This document shows, one piece after another, positions 23,018 to 31,346 of a stretch of DNA of 43,602 bases. Origin of the DNA: an uncultured Oscillospiraceae bacterium. Its GTDB lineage: Bacteria; Bacillota; Clostridia; Oscillospirales; Acutalibacteraceae. A program made the position numbers and the translations under genes. The notes beneath the pieces are model-generated. The model made no database searches. It worked only from the letters and a program-made list of their open reading frames with translations, and was not told where the DNA came from. The DNA lies in NCBI GenBank assembly GCA_900542375.1, contig UQNI01000009.1, forward strand, positions 1 through 43,602. The letters run 5' to 3'. Position 1 is the first letter of the stretch. The number at the start of each line of letters is the position of its first letter.

Positions 23018-23818
23018 ATGAATCAAAAAGCTTTGGCTGTCATCAGTTTTGGCACCACATATACGCTGGCACAGGACGCAATTATGCAAATCGAATCTAC
23101 GCTGTCCTGTCATGTAAAAGAATATGATTGTTTCCGCGCATTTACCTCCAAAATGGTAATTGCAAAATTAAAACGAGAGCAAGGGCAATACGTGCTTACT
23201 CCCGAGGAATTGATGGAACAATTGTATCAAAAGGGATATAAGGAGGTTCTCTGCCAACCGCTTCATATCATCAATGGGTTTGAATTTGAAAAAATGTATA
23301 AAGCCTTATCGGCATTTACAGACAAATTTGATAAAATTCAAATCGGCCGTCCGTTGCTTACCTTTGAAGATGATTATAAAGCATGCTGCGATATTGTTAT
23401 GAAATACGCACCTGCTCCAAAAGAAGAAACAGCTTTGGTATTTATGGGACATGGAACCGCACATTACGCAAACGCCTCCTATTGTCAGCTGGAAAATACC
23501 TTCCGTGCATTGGGACACGAGCATGTTTATGTAGGTACGGTAGAAGGATTTCCAAATCTTGACTATATCATCGGCAGATTAAAAAAACATAACATTACCC
23601 GTGTACATTTAATGCCGTTTATGATTGTTGCAGGCGACCATGCACAAAACGATATGGCAGGAGAGGAACCAGATTCTTGGAAATCCGTTTTAGAAAACGA
23701 AGGATTTCAGGTTACGGTACAGCTTGACGGTCTGGGCTCTTTCCCGGAGACGGGGCAATTGTTTGTTTCCCATCTGGACAAAGCAGAAACCATTCCAAAA
23801 GACAATTTCATACTGTAA
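23018..23818 (+). CDS. cbiK: Anaerobic cobaltochelatase
   Basis: Inserts Co2+ into sirohydrochlorin, the entry to the anaerobic B12 route; family members can also insert iron in vitro. The 266-residue product matches CbiK length and has the chelatase pair His145 (MGHGTAH) and His208 (AGDHAQND) used for metal and proton handling. There is no signal peptide, so it is the cytoplasmic form. It is the first gene after the promoter, with AAAGGA upstream. The cobalamin riboswitch begins at its stop codon, so cbiK itself escapes that control and should be expressed even when B12 is plentiful. That might allow a second use, such as siroheme synthesis (inference). Confidence 0.93.
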   Translation: MNQKALAVISFGTTYTLAQDAIMQIESTLSCHVKEYDCFRAFTSKMVIAKLKREQGQYVLTPEELMEQLYQKGYKEVLCQPLHIINGFEFEKMYKALSAFTDKFDKIQIGRPLLTFEDDYKACCDIVMKYAPAPKEETALVFMGHGTAHYANASYCQLENTFRALGHEHVYVGTVEGFPNLDYIIGRLKKHNITRVHLMPFMIVAGDHAQNDMAGEEPDSWKSVLENEGFQVTVQLDGLGSFPETGQLFVSHLDKAETIPKDNFIL

Positions 23819-23940
23819 ACAGGAACTCTCGGGGAAGTTGGGCGAAAATCCCGCGCAAGTACGTTACCGTAACAGCCGGATTACCGACCTGTTGCTTGTA
23901 TTTTACGGCACTGAAATGCAAGGCAAAGCTTGAGCACACT
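23818..23940 (+). ncRNA. Compact cobalamin riboswitch
   Basis: The core reads GGGGAAGTTGGGCGAAAATC, then CCCGCGCAAG, CGTTACCGTAACAGCCGGAT and TACCGACC. This follows the B12-element order (GGGAA, GG-G-AAAAUCC, CG--AC-GUAA, AG-C-GGA-ACC). A closing helix P1 pairs AACAGG (23818-23823) with CCTGTT (23888-23893). A following hairpin (about 23890-23926, TTGC-TTGTATTT with AAATGCAAGGCAA) and a small CTTGAG/CTCAGG stem could supply the kissing-loop arm. It precedes a terminator and cbiD. The peripheral helices are reduced, so class I versus II is uncertain. Confidence 0.82.
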
Positions 23941-23955
23941 CAGGTTTTCTTTTGC

Positions 23956-23996
23956 ATGTCATTTTCTTTAAAGGGAAAATGACATTTTGTTTTTAC
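23956..23996 (+). terminator. Riboswitch-controlled terminator
   Basis: ATGTCATTTTC (23956-23966) pairs with GAAAATGACAT (23975-23985) around an 8-nt loop, followed by TTTGTTTTT. It sits between the aptamer and cbiD, as expected for premature termination when cobalamin is bound. Confidence 0.82.
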
Positions 23997-24020
23997 TTTA
24001 AATAAGAAAGGAAACATGGC

Positions 24021-25169
24021 ATGGAGCATTACATCTATAAAAACCGACAAAAGCTGCGTTGCGGATATACCACAGGTTCCTGCGCTGCGGCAGCCGCAAA
24101 AGCTGCGGCTGTGATGCTGCTGTGTCAGTCTTCCTTAAAGAAGATAGACTTAATGACGCCAAAAGGCATTTTACTGCATTTGGACTTGCACGATGTGCAA
24201 ATTACACCAAGCAGTGTAACATGTGCAGTAAAAAAAGACAGCGGCGACGACCCTGACATTACAAACGGCGTACTTGTATACGCAACCGTTGAAAAACAAA
24301 CAGAACCGACTATTTCTTTAAAAGGCGGCATTGGAGTGGGTACTGTTACAAAAGCAGGGCTGGAACAGCCTATAGGTGAGGCTGCAATCAACCGTGTTCC
24401 ACGGCAAATGATAAAACAGGAATTGGAACAAATCAAAGAGGATTTCGACTATACGGGCGGTTTTTGTGTAACCATATCCATTCCAAAAGGCGTGGAACTG
24501 GCACAAAAAACGTTTAATCCCAAACTGGGTATTGAAGGCGGCATTTCTGTTTTGGGAACCAGCGGAATTGTAGAACCGATGAGCGAACAAGCATTAATTG
24601 AATCTATTTATCTTGAACTGAACATGCTTGCCGCCAACAACACTGAAAAAACACTTTTAATTACTCCCGGAAATTATGGCAAACATTTTGTACGTGAGAA
24701 CACCAATTTGAATTTAAGCCGCAGTATCAAATGCAGCAATTATATTGGACAAACCTTGGACAAAGCAGTTGAACTGGGATTTGAACGTATTTTATGCATC
24801 GGGCATATCGGAAAATTCATTAAGCTGGCAGGCGGAATTATGAATACTCATTCCAATATGGCAGACTGCCGTATGGAATTGTTTGCTGCTCATACAGCAA
24901 TGTACTGTGCAGACTGCCGATTGATACATAACATTATGGCTTGTATCACCACGGACCAAGTATTAGACTTGCTCGAAGAACGCAATCTAACAAAGCAAGT
25001 AATGACTTCCATATTAGAAAAAATTGATATGCATTTGGCTCACCGCGTTGGTGGGCAAGTGAAAATAGGTGCGATTCTTTTTTCCAATCAGCATGGTTAT
25101 TTGGGAGAAACATCGCAAGTTCAAGAAATATGTACCCATGATATACAAACAAAGGAGCAAAACGAATGA
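24021..25169 (+). CDS. cbiD: Cobalt-precorrin-5B C1-methyltransferase
   Basis: SAM-dependent C1 methylation in the anaerobic corrin route. The 382-residue product has the family start LRCGYTTGSCAAAAAKAAA, then VKKDSGDDPDITNG, GGIGVGTVTKAGL and the GHIGKFIKLAGG block near residue 260. AAAGGAAACATGGC lies before the ATG. It is the first gene controlled by the riboswitch. Its stop overlaps the cbiL start (ATGA). Confidence 0.95.
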   Translation: MEHYIYKNRQKLRCGYTTGSCAAAAAKAAAVMLLCQSSLKKIDLMTPKGILLHLDLHDVQITPSSVTCAVKKDSGDDPDITNGVLVYATVEKQTEPTISLKGGIGVGTVTKAGLEQPIGEAAINRVPRQMIKQELEQIKEDFDYTGGFCVTISIPKGVELAQKTFNPKLGIEGGISVLGTSGIVEPMSEQALIESIYLELNMLAANNTEKTLLITPGNYGKHFVRENTNLNLSRSIKCSNYIGQTLDKAVELGFERILCIGHIGKFIKLAGGIMNTHSNMADCRMELFAAHTAMYCADCRLIHNIMACITTDQVLDLLEERNLTKQVMTSILEKIDMHLAHRVGGQVKIGAILFSNQHGYLGETSQVQEICTHDIQTKEQNE

Positions 25170-25867
25170 ACGGAACTTTATACGGCGTAGGCATTGGCCC
25201 GGGCGACCCGGAATTGATTACACTGAAAGCAGTCAGAATCATAGAGCAAAGTCCTGTGATTGCAGTACCAAAAACGGGAGAATCCCGCCGCGTGGCTCTG
25301 AGCATTGCGGAACAAACCATACCGCATATCCATGAAAAAGAGGTGCTGTCCTTACACTTTCCCATGACAAAAGATAAATGTATGATTGATACCAATCGTG
25401 ACGAGATTGCCAAACAAATCATTGACATTTTAAAAGAAGGAAAAGACATTGCCTTTTTAACATTGGGCGACCCTTCCGTTTATTCTACCTATTGGTACAT
25501 TCATCAGCGCGTTGTAAAACAAGGATATCAGGCACAAATGATTGCAGGCGTTCCTTCCTTTTGTGCTGTAGCCGCAAAATTGGGTATCAGTCTCGCTGAA
25601 GCAGAACAGCCGCTGCACATCATTCCCGGTTCTTACCCATGTACGGAACAAATGCTGCAAACAGAAGGTACCAAGGTCATTATGAAAACAGGTCGTTCTG
25701 TGGAACAAGTAAAAAAGCTTTTGAAACAACACGGTTATTATGAGAATGCAAAAATGGTGCAAAATTGTGGACTGGAACAGGAACATGTATTTCAGTCTTT
25801 AGATGAGGCCACAAATGATGCAAGTTATTTTTCTATTATTGTCTGCAAAGAGGAGGACAATCAATGA
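25166..25867 (+). CDS. cbiL: Cobalt-precorrin-2 C20-methyltransferase
   Basis: Adds the C20 methyl group to cobalt-factor II/precorrin-2. The 233-residue tetrapyrrole methylase shows GVGIGPGDPELITLKAV at the start, the LTLGDPSVYSTY block typical of CbiL/CobI (about residue 98) and GVPSFCAVAAKLG. Membership of CbiL rather than CbiF or CbiH rests on the DPSVYSTYWYI motif and the PKTGESRRVALSIA segment. It overlaps both neighbours by 4 nt, so translation is tightly coupled. Confidence 0.92.
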   Translation: MNGTLYGVGIGPGDPELITLKAVRIIEQSPVIAVPKTGESRRVALSIAEQTIPHIHEKEVLSLHFPMTKDKCMIDTNRDEIAKQIIDILKEGKDIAFLTLGDPSVYSTYWYIHQRVVKQGYQAQMIAGVPSFCAVAAKLGISLAEAEQPLHIIPGSYPCTEQMLQTEGTKVIMKTGRSVEQVKKLLKQHGYYENAKMVQNCGLEQEHVFQSLDEATNDASYFSIIVCKEEDNQ

Positions 25868-26625
25868 TTCACTTTGTTGGTGCAGGACCCGGCGCGGCAG
25901 ATTTAATTACCATGCGCGGTCATCAGCTGTTAACAGAGGCTGATGTGATTATCTATGCAGGCTCTTTGGTCAATCCTGAATTATTACAGTACGCCAAAGC
26001 ATCATGCAGTATCTATAACAGCGCGTCCATGACACTGGAAGAAGTCATAGACGTAATGAAACAGGCGGAAGCAAAAAATCAAATGACCGTACGCCTTCAT
26101 ACAGGAGACCCAAGTTTATACGGTGCTATCAGGGAGCAAATGGACCAACTGGACAAAGATAACATTTCATATGACGTTGTACCCGGCGTCAGTTCGTTCT
26201 GCGGTGCGGCGGCGGCGCTAAAGGCAGAATATACTTTGCCGAATGTATCCCAGTCTGTTATTATTACACGCATGGCAGGAAAAACTCCTGTGCCCGAAAA
26301 AGAAGAAATTGCATTGCTTGCAGCTCATCAGGCAACCATGGTCATCTTTTTGAGCACAGGTATGCTGGAACAATTAAGCCAGCGCCTTTTAGCAGGTGGT
26401 TATCAGACCGATACCCCTGCGGCAATTGTATATAAAGCAACTTGGAATGATGAAAAAGTTTGCCATTGTACCGTTGCAACGTTAGCACAAACAGCAAAAG
26501 AGCATAACATTACAAAAACAGCTTTAATTATTGTAGGAAACTGTCTGGGAAACGAATATGACCGTTCTTTGCTGTATCATCCGTCATTTACCCATGAATT
26601 CCGCAAAGGAACTTCTGAATCTTAA
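25864..26625 (+). CDS. cbiF: Cobalt-precorrin-4 C11-methyltransferase
   Basis: Methylates C11 of the ring-contracted intermediate. The 253-residue product starts with VGAGPGAADLITMRGHQLL, carries DVIIYAGSLVNPELL (a CbiF/CobM hallmark), RLHTGDPSLYGAIREQM and GVSSFCGAAAALKAEYTLP. AGGAGG stands upstream, inside the end of cbiL. cbiG follows 20 nt later, as its next partner in the pathway. Confidence 0.95.
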   Translation: MIHFVGAGPGAADLITMRGHQLLTEADVIIYAGSLVNPELLQYAKASCSIYNSASMTLEEVIDVMKQAEAKNQMTVRLHTGDPSLYGAIREQMDQLDKDNISYDVVPGVSSFCGAAAALKAEYTLPNVSQSVIITRMAGKTPVPEKEEIALLAAHQATMVIFLSTGMLEQLSQRLLAGGYQTDTPAAIVYKATWNDEKVCHCTVATLAQTAKEHNITKTALIIVGNCLGNEYDRSLLYHPSFTHEFRKGTSES

Positions 26626-26645
26626 CAAACAAGAGGTGATATTTT

Positions 26646-27677
26646 ATGAAGCTGGCAATCATCAGTTTTACCGCAGCAGGAAAAGATTTGAGCATTCGCT
26701 TATCCAATGCGCTTGCTCAAGATTCCTGTATGCTTTTTACCACAAATAAGCTGGCAGATGAAACTGTCCCCTCTTATGGAACTGACCTAAACACCTGGAC
26801 AGGCAATGCATTTTCAAACTATGACGGCATTGTTTTTATCAGTGCCTGCGGCATTGCTGTACGTGCCATTGCACCCCATTTAAAAAGTAAAACCACCGAC
26901 CCTGCCGTTGTGGTAGCAGATGAAAAAGGACAGTTTGCTATTTCACTGGTTTCGGGTCATATTGGTCAGGCCAACGAATTAACCTTGTCCGTAGCTCACG
27001 CAATACAAGCCACTCCTGTTATTACTACTGCTACAGACGTAAACGGCTTGTTTTCCATTGACAGTTGGGCTTCCCGCCATCACCTTTTCATCAGCAACAT
27101 GAAAATTGCAAAAGAAATTTCCGCACGGCTGCTGCGAGGGGAACCTGTGGGCATGACTGCAGATTGGTTTGTTTTGCCGCAGTTGCCCAAAGGATTTACA
27201 GCAGATTCTGCATCTGTGGGAGCGATGATTTCCGTATATGAAGATTCCTCTCCATTTCAGCAAACCCTGCACTTGATTCCCAAACTGGTATCAATCGGCA
27301 TTGGCTGCAAGCGCGGTACTTGTGCAGACACCATTGAAACATTTGTATTGGACTGTTTGCACCAGGAAGGAATTTCTCTACACAGCATAAAACAGGTGTG
27401 TTCTGTTGACTTAAAACAAGACGAACCCGGACTGTTAGAATTTTGCAAACGGCACCAACTGCCAATGCAATTTTATTCTTCCGAACAGCTTACCTGTGCA
27501 AAAGGAACATTTGCTTCCTCTGCATTTGTGAAACAAACCACAGGTGTGGACAATGTTTGTGAACGCGCCTGTGTTCTGGGTTCTCAACAGGGAGCGTTGA
27601 TTGTGCCGAAATTATCAAAAAACGGAGTTACATTTGCAGCGGCACTGCAAGACTGGAGGGTTACATTTGAATATTAA
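26646..27677 (+). CDS. cbiG: Cobalt-precorrin-5A hydrolase
   Basis: Opens the delta-lactone and releases the C20-derived acetaldehyde in the anaerobic pathway. The 343-residue product has the N-terminal domain with FISACGIAVRAIAPHLKSKT and VVVADEKGQFAISLVSGHIG, a central region, and a C-terminal CbiG domain with SIGIGCKRGTCADTIE. AAGAGGTGAT precedes the ATG. Its stop lies 11 nt inside hemA, whose ribosome binding site is embedded in the cbiG end. Confidence 0.93.
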   Translation: MKLAIISFTAAGKDLSIRLSNALAQDSCMLFTTNKLADETVPSYGTDLNTWTGNAFSNYDGIVFISACGIAVRAIAPHLKSKTTDPAVVVADEKGQFAISLVSGHIGQANELTLSVAHAIQATPVITTATDVNGLFSIDSWASRHHLFISNMKIAKEISARLLRGEPVGMTADWFVLPQLPKGFTADSASVGAMISVYEDSSPFQQTLHLIPKLVSIGIGCKRGTCADTIETFVLDCLHQEGISLHSIKQVCSVDLKQDEPGLLEFCKRHQLPMQFYSSEQLTCAKGTFASSAFVKQTTGVDNVCERACVLGSQQGALIVPKLSKNGVTFAAALQDWRVTFEY

Positions 27678-28911
27678 AGCTACATGCATTGACTATACAA
27701 AAGCTTCTGTGGAAGAACGTGAAGCTTTCTCTCTTGTTCCCTCCAAAATTCAGGAATTGGAACAATCCATTCTGCAAACTTATCAATTGGACGGCTGTAT
27801 CATTCTTTCTACCTGCAATCGAACCGAACTTTGGATTTCTGCTCCCGAAGCAGTGCTTTTTTCCCTATCTCCAACTGCCATTTTATGCGATGCTTTGCAA
27901 GTACCTGTAGAACAATATCTGTCATTTTTTATAGAGCGTTCCGAGAAAGATGCTGTTTCTTATTTATTGGAATTGACCTGCGGACTGCATTCTCAAATAT
28001 TTGGTGAAGATCAAATATTATCACAAGTAAAAGATGCACTTTCCACAGCACGAATCAACGGTACTACAAACACCGTATTGGAAGTATTGTTTCGCACTGC
28101 AATCACTGCGGCAAAAGAAGTAAAAACAAAAGTAAGATTAACAACTGCCGACCACACGGTTGCGCTGGGAGCTGTCGCTTTACTAAAGGATAAACTCAAT
28201 GTACCCATGCAGCAGCTGCCATGCCTGGTAATCGGCAATGGTGAAATGGGACGCTTGGCTGTCTCGGCATTGCAAAAAGAAGGCTGCAAAGTAACTATGA
28301 CACTTCGCAATCATCACAGTCGAGAATCTGTGATTCCCGCCAATTGCCGCGTACTGAACTATGATGAGCGCATTGAAAAAATCAATCAGTTCCGTGTTGT
28401 AATCAGTGCAACGCTTAGTCCCCATCAAACCATAAAAAAACAGGATTTGGTTCCTGTGCTGGACAATCAGCCGCATATCTTTATTGACCTTGCCATGCCA
28501 AGAGACATAGACAGCCGCGTGACACAGCTTCCAAACGTTTTACTGTTTGATATGGATGACCTTTCCTTGCCTCCGTCCGTTGTAACAATCGAACAAATAC
28601 AGTATGCAAAAGAGATTTTATTGGAACACCAAACAGAATTTGAACACTGGTATGCGTTCCGTGAGTGGGTACCTACGATTCAATCTATCAGCAAAACAGT
28701 TGCGCAGGATGTACACATTCGCACAGCAAAATCTTTGAAAGACTGCCATTTAAAGAAGGAACAATCCATTGCCATGCAGGATACCATTGATACTGCCGCA
28801 AACAAAGCGGTTGCAAAATTGCTTTATGGACTGCGAGAACATTTGACACAGGACTATTTTCAAGTTTGTATGGAAGCATTAGTAAAATCAGCTGAGGATA
28901 CCAAATCATAA
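27667..28911 (+). CDS. hemA: Glutamyl-tRNA reductase
   Basis: First step of the C5 pathway: reduces Glu-tRNA to glutamate 1-semialdehyde with NADPH. The 414-residue product has the catalytic Cys50 in LSTCNRTELW, the GEDQILSQVKDA motif, an NADPH domain (VIGNGEMGRLAVSAL) and the C-terminal dimerisation helices. The frame opens earlier, but the TTG used has GGAGGG at 8 nt and gives the usual short lead-in to the Cys motif. It overlaps the cbiG end by 11 nt. Lying in the cob operon rather than in a heme cluster, it suggests that B12 is the main tetrapyrrole product. Confidence 0.94.
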   Translation: MNIKATCIDYTKASVEEREAFSLVPSKIQELEQSILQTYQLDGCIILSTCNRTELWISAPEAVLFSLSPTAILCDALQVPVEQYLSFFIERSEKDAVSYLLELTCGLHSQIFGEDQILSQVKDALSTARINGTTNTVLEVLFRTAITAAKEVKTKVRLTTADHTVALGAVALLKDKLNVPMQQLPCLVIGNGEMGRLAVSALQKEGCKVTMTLRNHHSRESVIPANCRVLNYDERIEKINQFRVVISATLSPHQTIKKQDLVPVLDNQPHIFIDLAMPRDIDSRVTQLPNVLLFDMDDLSLPPSVVTIEQIQYAKEILLEHQTEFEHWYAFREWVPTIQSISKTVAQDVHIRTAKSLKDCHLKKEQSIAMQDTIDTAANKAVAKLLYGLREHLTQDYFQVCMEALVKSAEDTKS

Positions 28912-28921
28912 GGAGATTGTG

Positions 28922-29647
28922 ATGAAATTATATGTAATAGGACTGGGTCCGGGAGAACAAACACAAATGACGCCAAAAGCAATGGCTGCCATTGCAGACA
29001 GTGATGTGATTGCAGGGTATACGGTTTATATCGACTTAATCAAACACTTAACACAAGAGAAAGAAATTCTTACCACTCCCATGAAACAGGAAGTTGACCG
29101 ATGCCGTATGGCAATTGAAGAAGCGGTAAAGGGAAAAACTGTTTCCATGGTATGCAGCGGAGATGCAGGTGTTTACGGAATGGCAGGGCTTATCTATGAA
29201 TTAAGCACAGACTATCCCCCCATTGAAATTGAAATCATTCCCGGCATTACAGCTGCTTGCAGTGGGGCGGCAGTTCTTGGCGCACCATTGATTCACGATT
29301 TTGCCGTCATCTCACTCAGCGACTTACTTACCCCTTGGGAGTTAATCGAAACAAGACTTCACAGCGCAGCAAAATCAGATTTTGTCCTATGTTTATACAA
29401 TCCTTCCAGTAAAAAACGAAGTGATTATTTAGAAAAAGCATGTAATATCATTATGGAACATCAATCCCCCGACACCGTATGCGGATATGTAAAAAACATT
29501 GGCAGAGAGGGACAAATATCTCAACTATTCACTTTAAAAGAATTGGCCGTTACCAAAGTAGATATGTTTACCACTGTTTACATCGGCAATTCTCAAACTA
29601 AAATTATCAATGGAAAAATGGTTACTCCCCGCGGTTATAGAACTTAA
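28922..29647 (+). CDS. cbiH: Cobalt-precorrin-3B C17-methyltransferase
   Basis: Methylates C17 with ring contraction. The 241-residue product shows VIGLGPGEQTQMTPKA, DVIAGYTVYIDLI (typical of CbiH/CobJ), SGDAGVYGMAGLIYE, GITAACSGAAVLGAPL and the LYNPSSKKRSDYL segment. AGGAG precedes the ATG; an in-frame GTG one codon earlier is possible. The stop codon lies inside a 13-bp inverted repeat that begins the degenerate tandem array downstream. The length is normal, so the array has not truncated the protein obviously. Confidence 0.93.
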   Translation: MKLYVIGLGPGEQTQMTPKAMAAIADSDVIAGYTVYIDLIKHLTQEKEILTTPMKQEVDRCRMAIEEAVKGKTVSMVCSGDAGVYGMAGLIYELSTDYPPIEIEIIPGITAACSGAAVLGAPLIHDFAVISLSDLLTPWELIETRLHSAAKSDFVLCLYNPSSKKRSDYLEKACNIIMEHQSPDTVCGYVKNIGREGQISQLFTLKELAVTKVDMFTTVYIGNSQTKIINGKMVTPRGYRT

Positions 29648-30028
29648 TTTTGCAAAGCAAAATTAAGTTCATTGGAAATATGGCAAGGCCATATTTCTCT
29701 TATTATTTTTCTTGCTTTACAAAATTAAGTTCATTGAAAATATATCAAAGCTATATTCCTTTTATCATTTTTCTTGTCTTACAAAGTTAAGCACCATGAA
29801 AAAGACGGCAAAATCGCATTTCTTTTATCTCTTTTCTAACCTTACAAAATAAGGTGTACTGAAAGTAGGCAATACCATTATTCCTCCTATCACTTTCTTA
29901 ATTTACAAAATCAAACGCATGGAGAAGATGAAAAATCGCGTTTTTTATCTCTGCTCTTCGCAAATCATATTCGTCGAAACTTCAGAAACACGATTTCTTC
30001 CCTATCATCATTCTTAGCAAAATCATAG
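29641..30028 (+). repeat. Degenerate tandem repeat, about 62-bp unit, about six copies
   Basis: The 445-bp gap between cbiH and cbiJ-sirC holds no gene. A CAAAATTAAG-like anchor recurs at 29658, 29720, 29782, 29845, 29906, 29961 and 30018 (periods 62, 62, 63, 61, 55, 57). Each anchor is preceded by a TATCA-TTTTTCTT-CTTA-like track. Copies 1 and 2 are about 80 percent alike and later copies decay. Copy 1 holds a perfect 10-bp hairpin (GAAATATGGC-AAG-GCCATATTTC). A 13-bp inverted repeat (29641-29653 and 29657-29669) starts the array. Confidence 0.75.
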
Positions 30029-30042
30029 TACAATTAATATAT

Positions 30043-30060
30043 GTATTTTATATAAAATAC
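30043..30060. promoter_or_regulatory. Perfect 18-bp palindrome upstream of cbiJ-sirC
   Basis: GTATTTTATATAAAATAC is fully self-complementary and lies between the repeat array and the cbiJ-sirC ribosome binding site. Its TATAAAAT could double as a -10, but no good -35 is seen. Operator or promoter status is a guess. Confidence 0.3.
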
Positions 30061-30092
30061 ACTGAATGAAACTATTAGAAAGGAGCGTAACT

Positions 30093-31346
30093 GTGAAACA
30101 GATTTTAATCTTTGCAGGTACCACGGAAGGTCGTCAATTGATTGAACGGTTATGCCAATATCACATTCAAATTCACGCATGTGTCGCCACAGAATACGGA
30201 AAAGAAGTATTACCTCAAAGCAAACAGACTACCATTCACGCACAGCGTATGGATTCTGCACAAATGGAAGATTTCTTATCTGCACATGCATTCGACTGCG
30301 TCGTTGATGCTACCCACCCTTATGCAGTGGAAGTCACACAAAATATTCAATCTGCCTGTACAAATAAATCTGTTCCCTATTTACGCTTGCTGAGAGAAAA
30401 CAGTGAATATGAAAACTGCGTGTTTGTATCCAATACGCAGGAATGTATTTCTTACTTAAACCAAACAAGCGGAGCTGTACTGCTTACGACAGGCAGTAAA
30501 GAATTGGCAGCTTACACGAATGTTGAACATTTTAAGGAACGCTTATACGCTCGCGTTCTTCCTATGACGTCTGTTGTAGAACAATGCATTGCATTGGGAT
30601 TTCAAGGCAAACATTTGATTTGTATGCAAGGACCGTTTACGGTTGAGTTAAATCAGGCTCTTTTAAAGCAAATTAACGCTAAATATATGGTCACAAAAGA
30701 TTCCGGCAGCAACGGCGGTTTGGACGAAAAACTGGAGGCGGCAAAAAAAGCAAATGCCATTCCCATTGTGATTGGTCGTCCAACGCAAGAGACAGGTTAT
30801 TCCCTTGAACAGTTGATTCAAACATTGGTGCAGGATTTTACCTTGCAGAAAAAAGAAAAAGATGTGATTCCCTATTTTCCTTTTTTCTGCAATATAAAAA
30901 ACAAACAAATTTTGGTTGTGGGCGGCGGTGTCATTGCACAGCGCCGTATTCAAACACTGTTGCGTTTTGGATGTCAAATTACCATGATAACCCCTGAATG
31001 TACAGATGTACTAAGACAACATGTAGAACAAAAACGCATTACAGCTTGTTTCCGTACATATCAAGCAGGTGATTGCGCTTCTTTTGATATAGTACTGGCC
31101 GCTACCAGCGACCACACTGTCAATGAAGCGATTGTAATGGAATGTAAAACACACCATATTCCTGTCAATGCGTGCCATTGCAAAGAATTATGTGATTTTT
31201 ACTTTCCCGCTGTCGTGCAACAGGACAATGTCGTCATTGGCGTTACATCCAGCGGCGTTCAACACAAACAAGCCGGTCGTATTGCCCAGCGTATTGACCA
31301 TATGAAAACACAACTTTTAGAGGAAGGAGGCAGTTATCATGAATAA
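30093..31346 (+). CDS. cbiJ/sirC: Fused precorrin-6A reductase (CbiJ/CobK) and precorrin-2 dehydrogenase (SirC)
   Basis: Two pathway steps in one 417-residue protein. The N-terminal 250 or so residues are CbiJ/CobK: ILIFAGTTEGRQLIERL, VVDATHPYAVEVTQNI, LLTTGSKEL and VTKDSGSNGGLDEKLEAA. After a linker, about 260-410 is a SirC/Met8 N-terminal domain, with the NAD site ILVVGGGVIAQRRIQTLL and CDFYFPAVVQQDNVVIGV, which oxidises precorrin-2 to sirohydrochlorin for CbiK. No frameshift separates the parts. The GTG start has AAAGGAG 7 nt upstream; the ATG nine codons earlier has none. It overlaps hemC by 8 nt. No ferrochelatase domain is attached. Confidence 0.93.
   Translation: MKQILIFAGTTEGRQLIERLCQYHIQIHACVATEYGKEVLPQSKQTTIHAQRMDSAQMEDFLSAHAFDCVVDATHPYAVEVTQNIQSACTNKSVPYLRLLRENSEYENCVFVSNTQECISYLNQTSGAVLLTTGSKELAAYTNVEHFKERLYARVLPMTSVVEQCIALGFQGKHLICMQGPFTVELNQALLKQINAKYMVTKDSGSNGGLDEKLEAAKKANAIPIVIGRPTQETGYSLEQLIQTLVQDFTLQKKEKDVIPYFPFFCNIKNKQILVVGGGVIAQRRIQTLLRFGCQITMITPECTDVLRQHVEQKRITACFRTYQAGDCASFDIVLAATSDHTVNEAIVMECKTHHIPVNACHCKELCDFYFPAVVQQDNVVIGVTSSGVQHKQAGRIAQRIDHMKTQLLEEGGSYHE

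Noticed and set aside
29641..30028. Possible CRISPR array
   Set aside because: Units of 55-63 bp diverge along their whole length. There is no constant repeat with variable spacers, and no cas gene.
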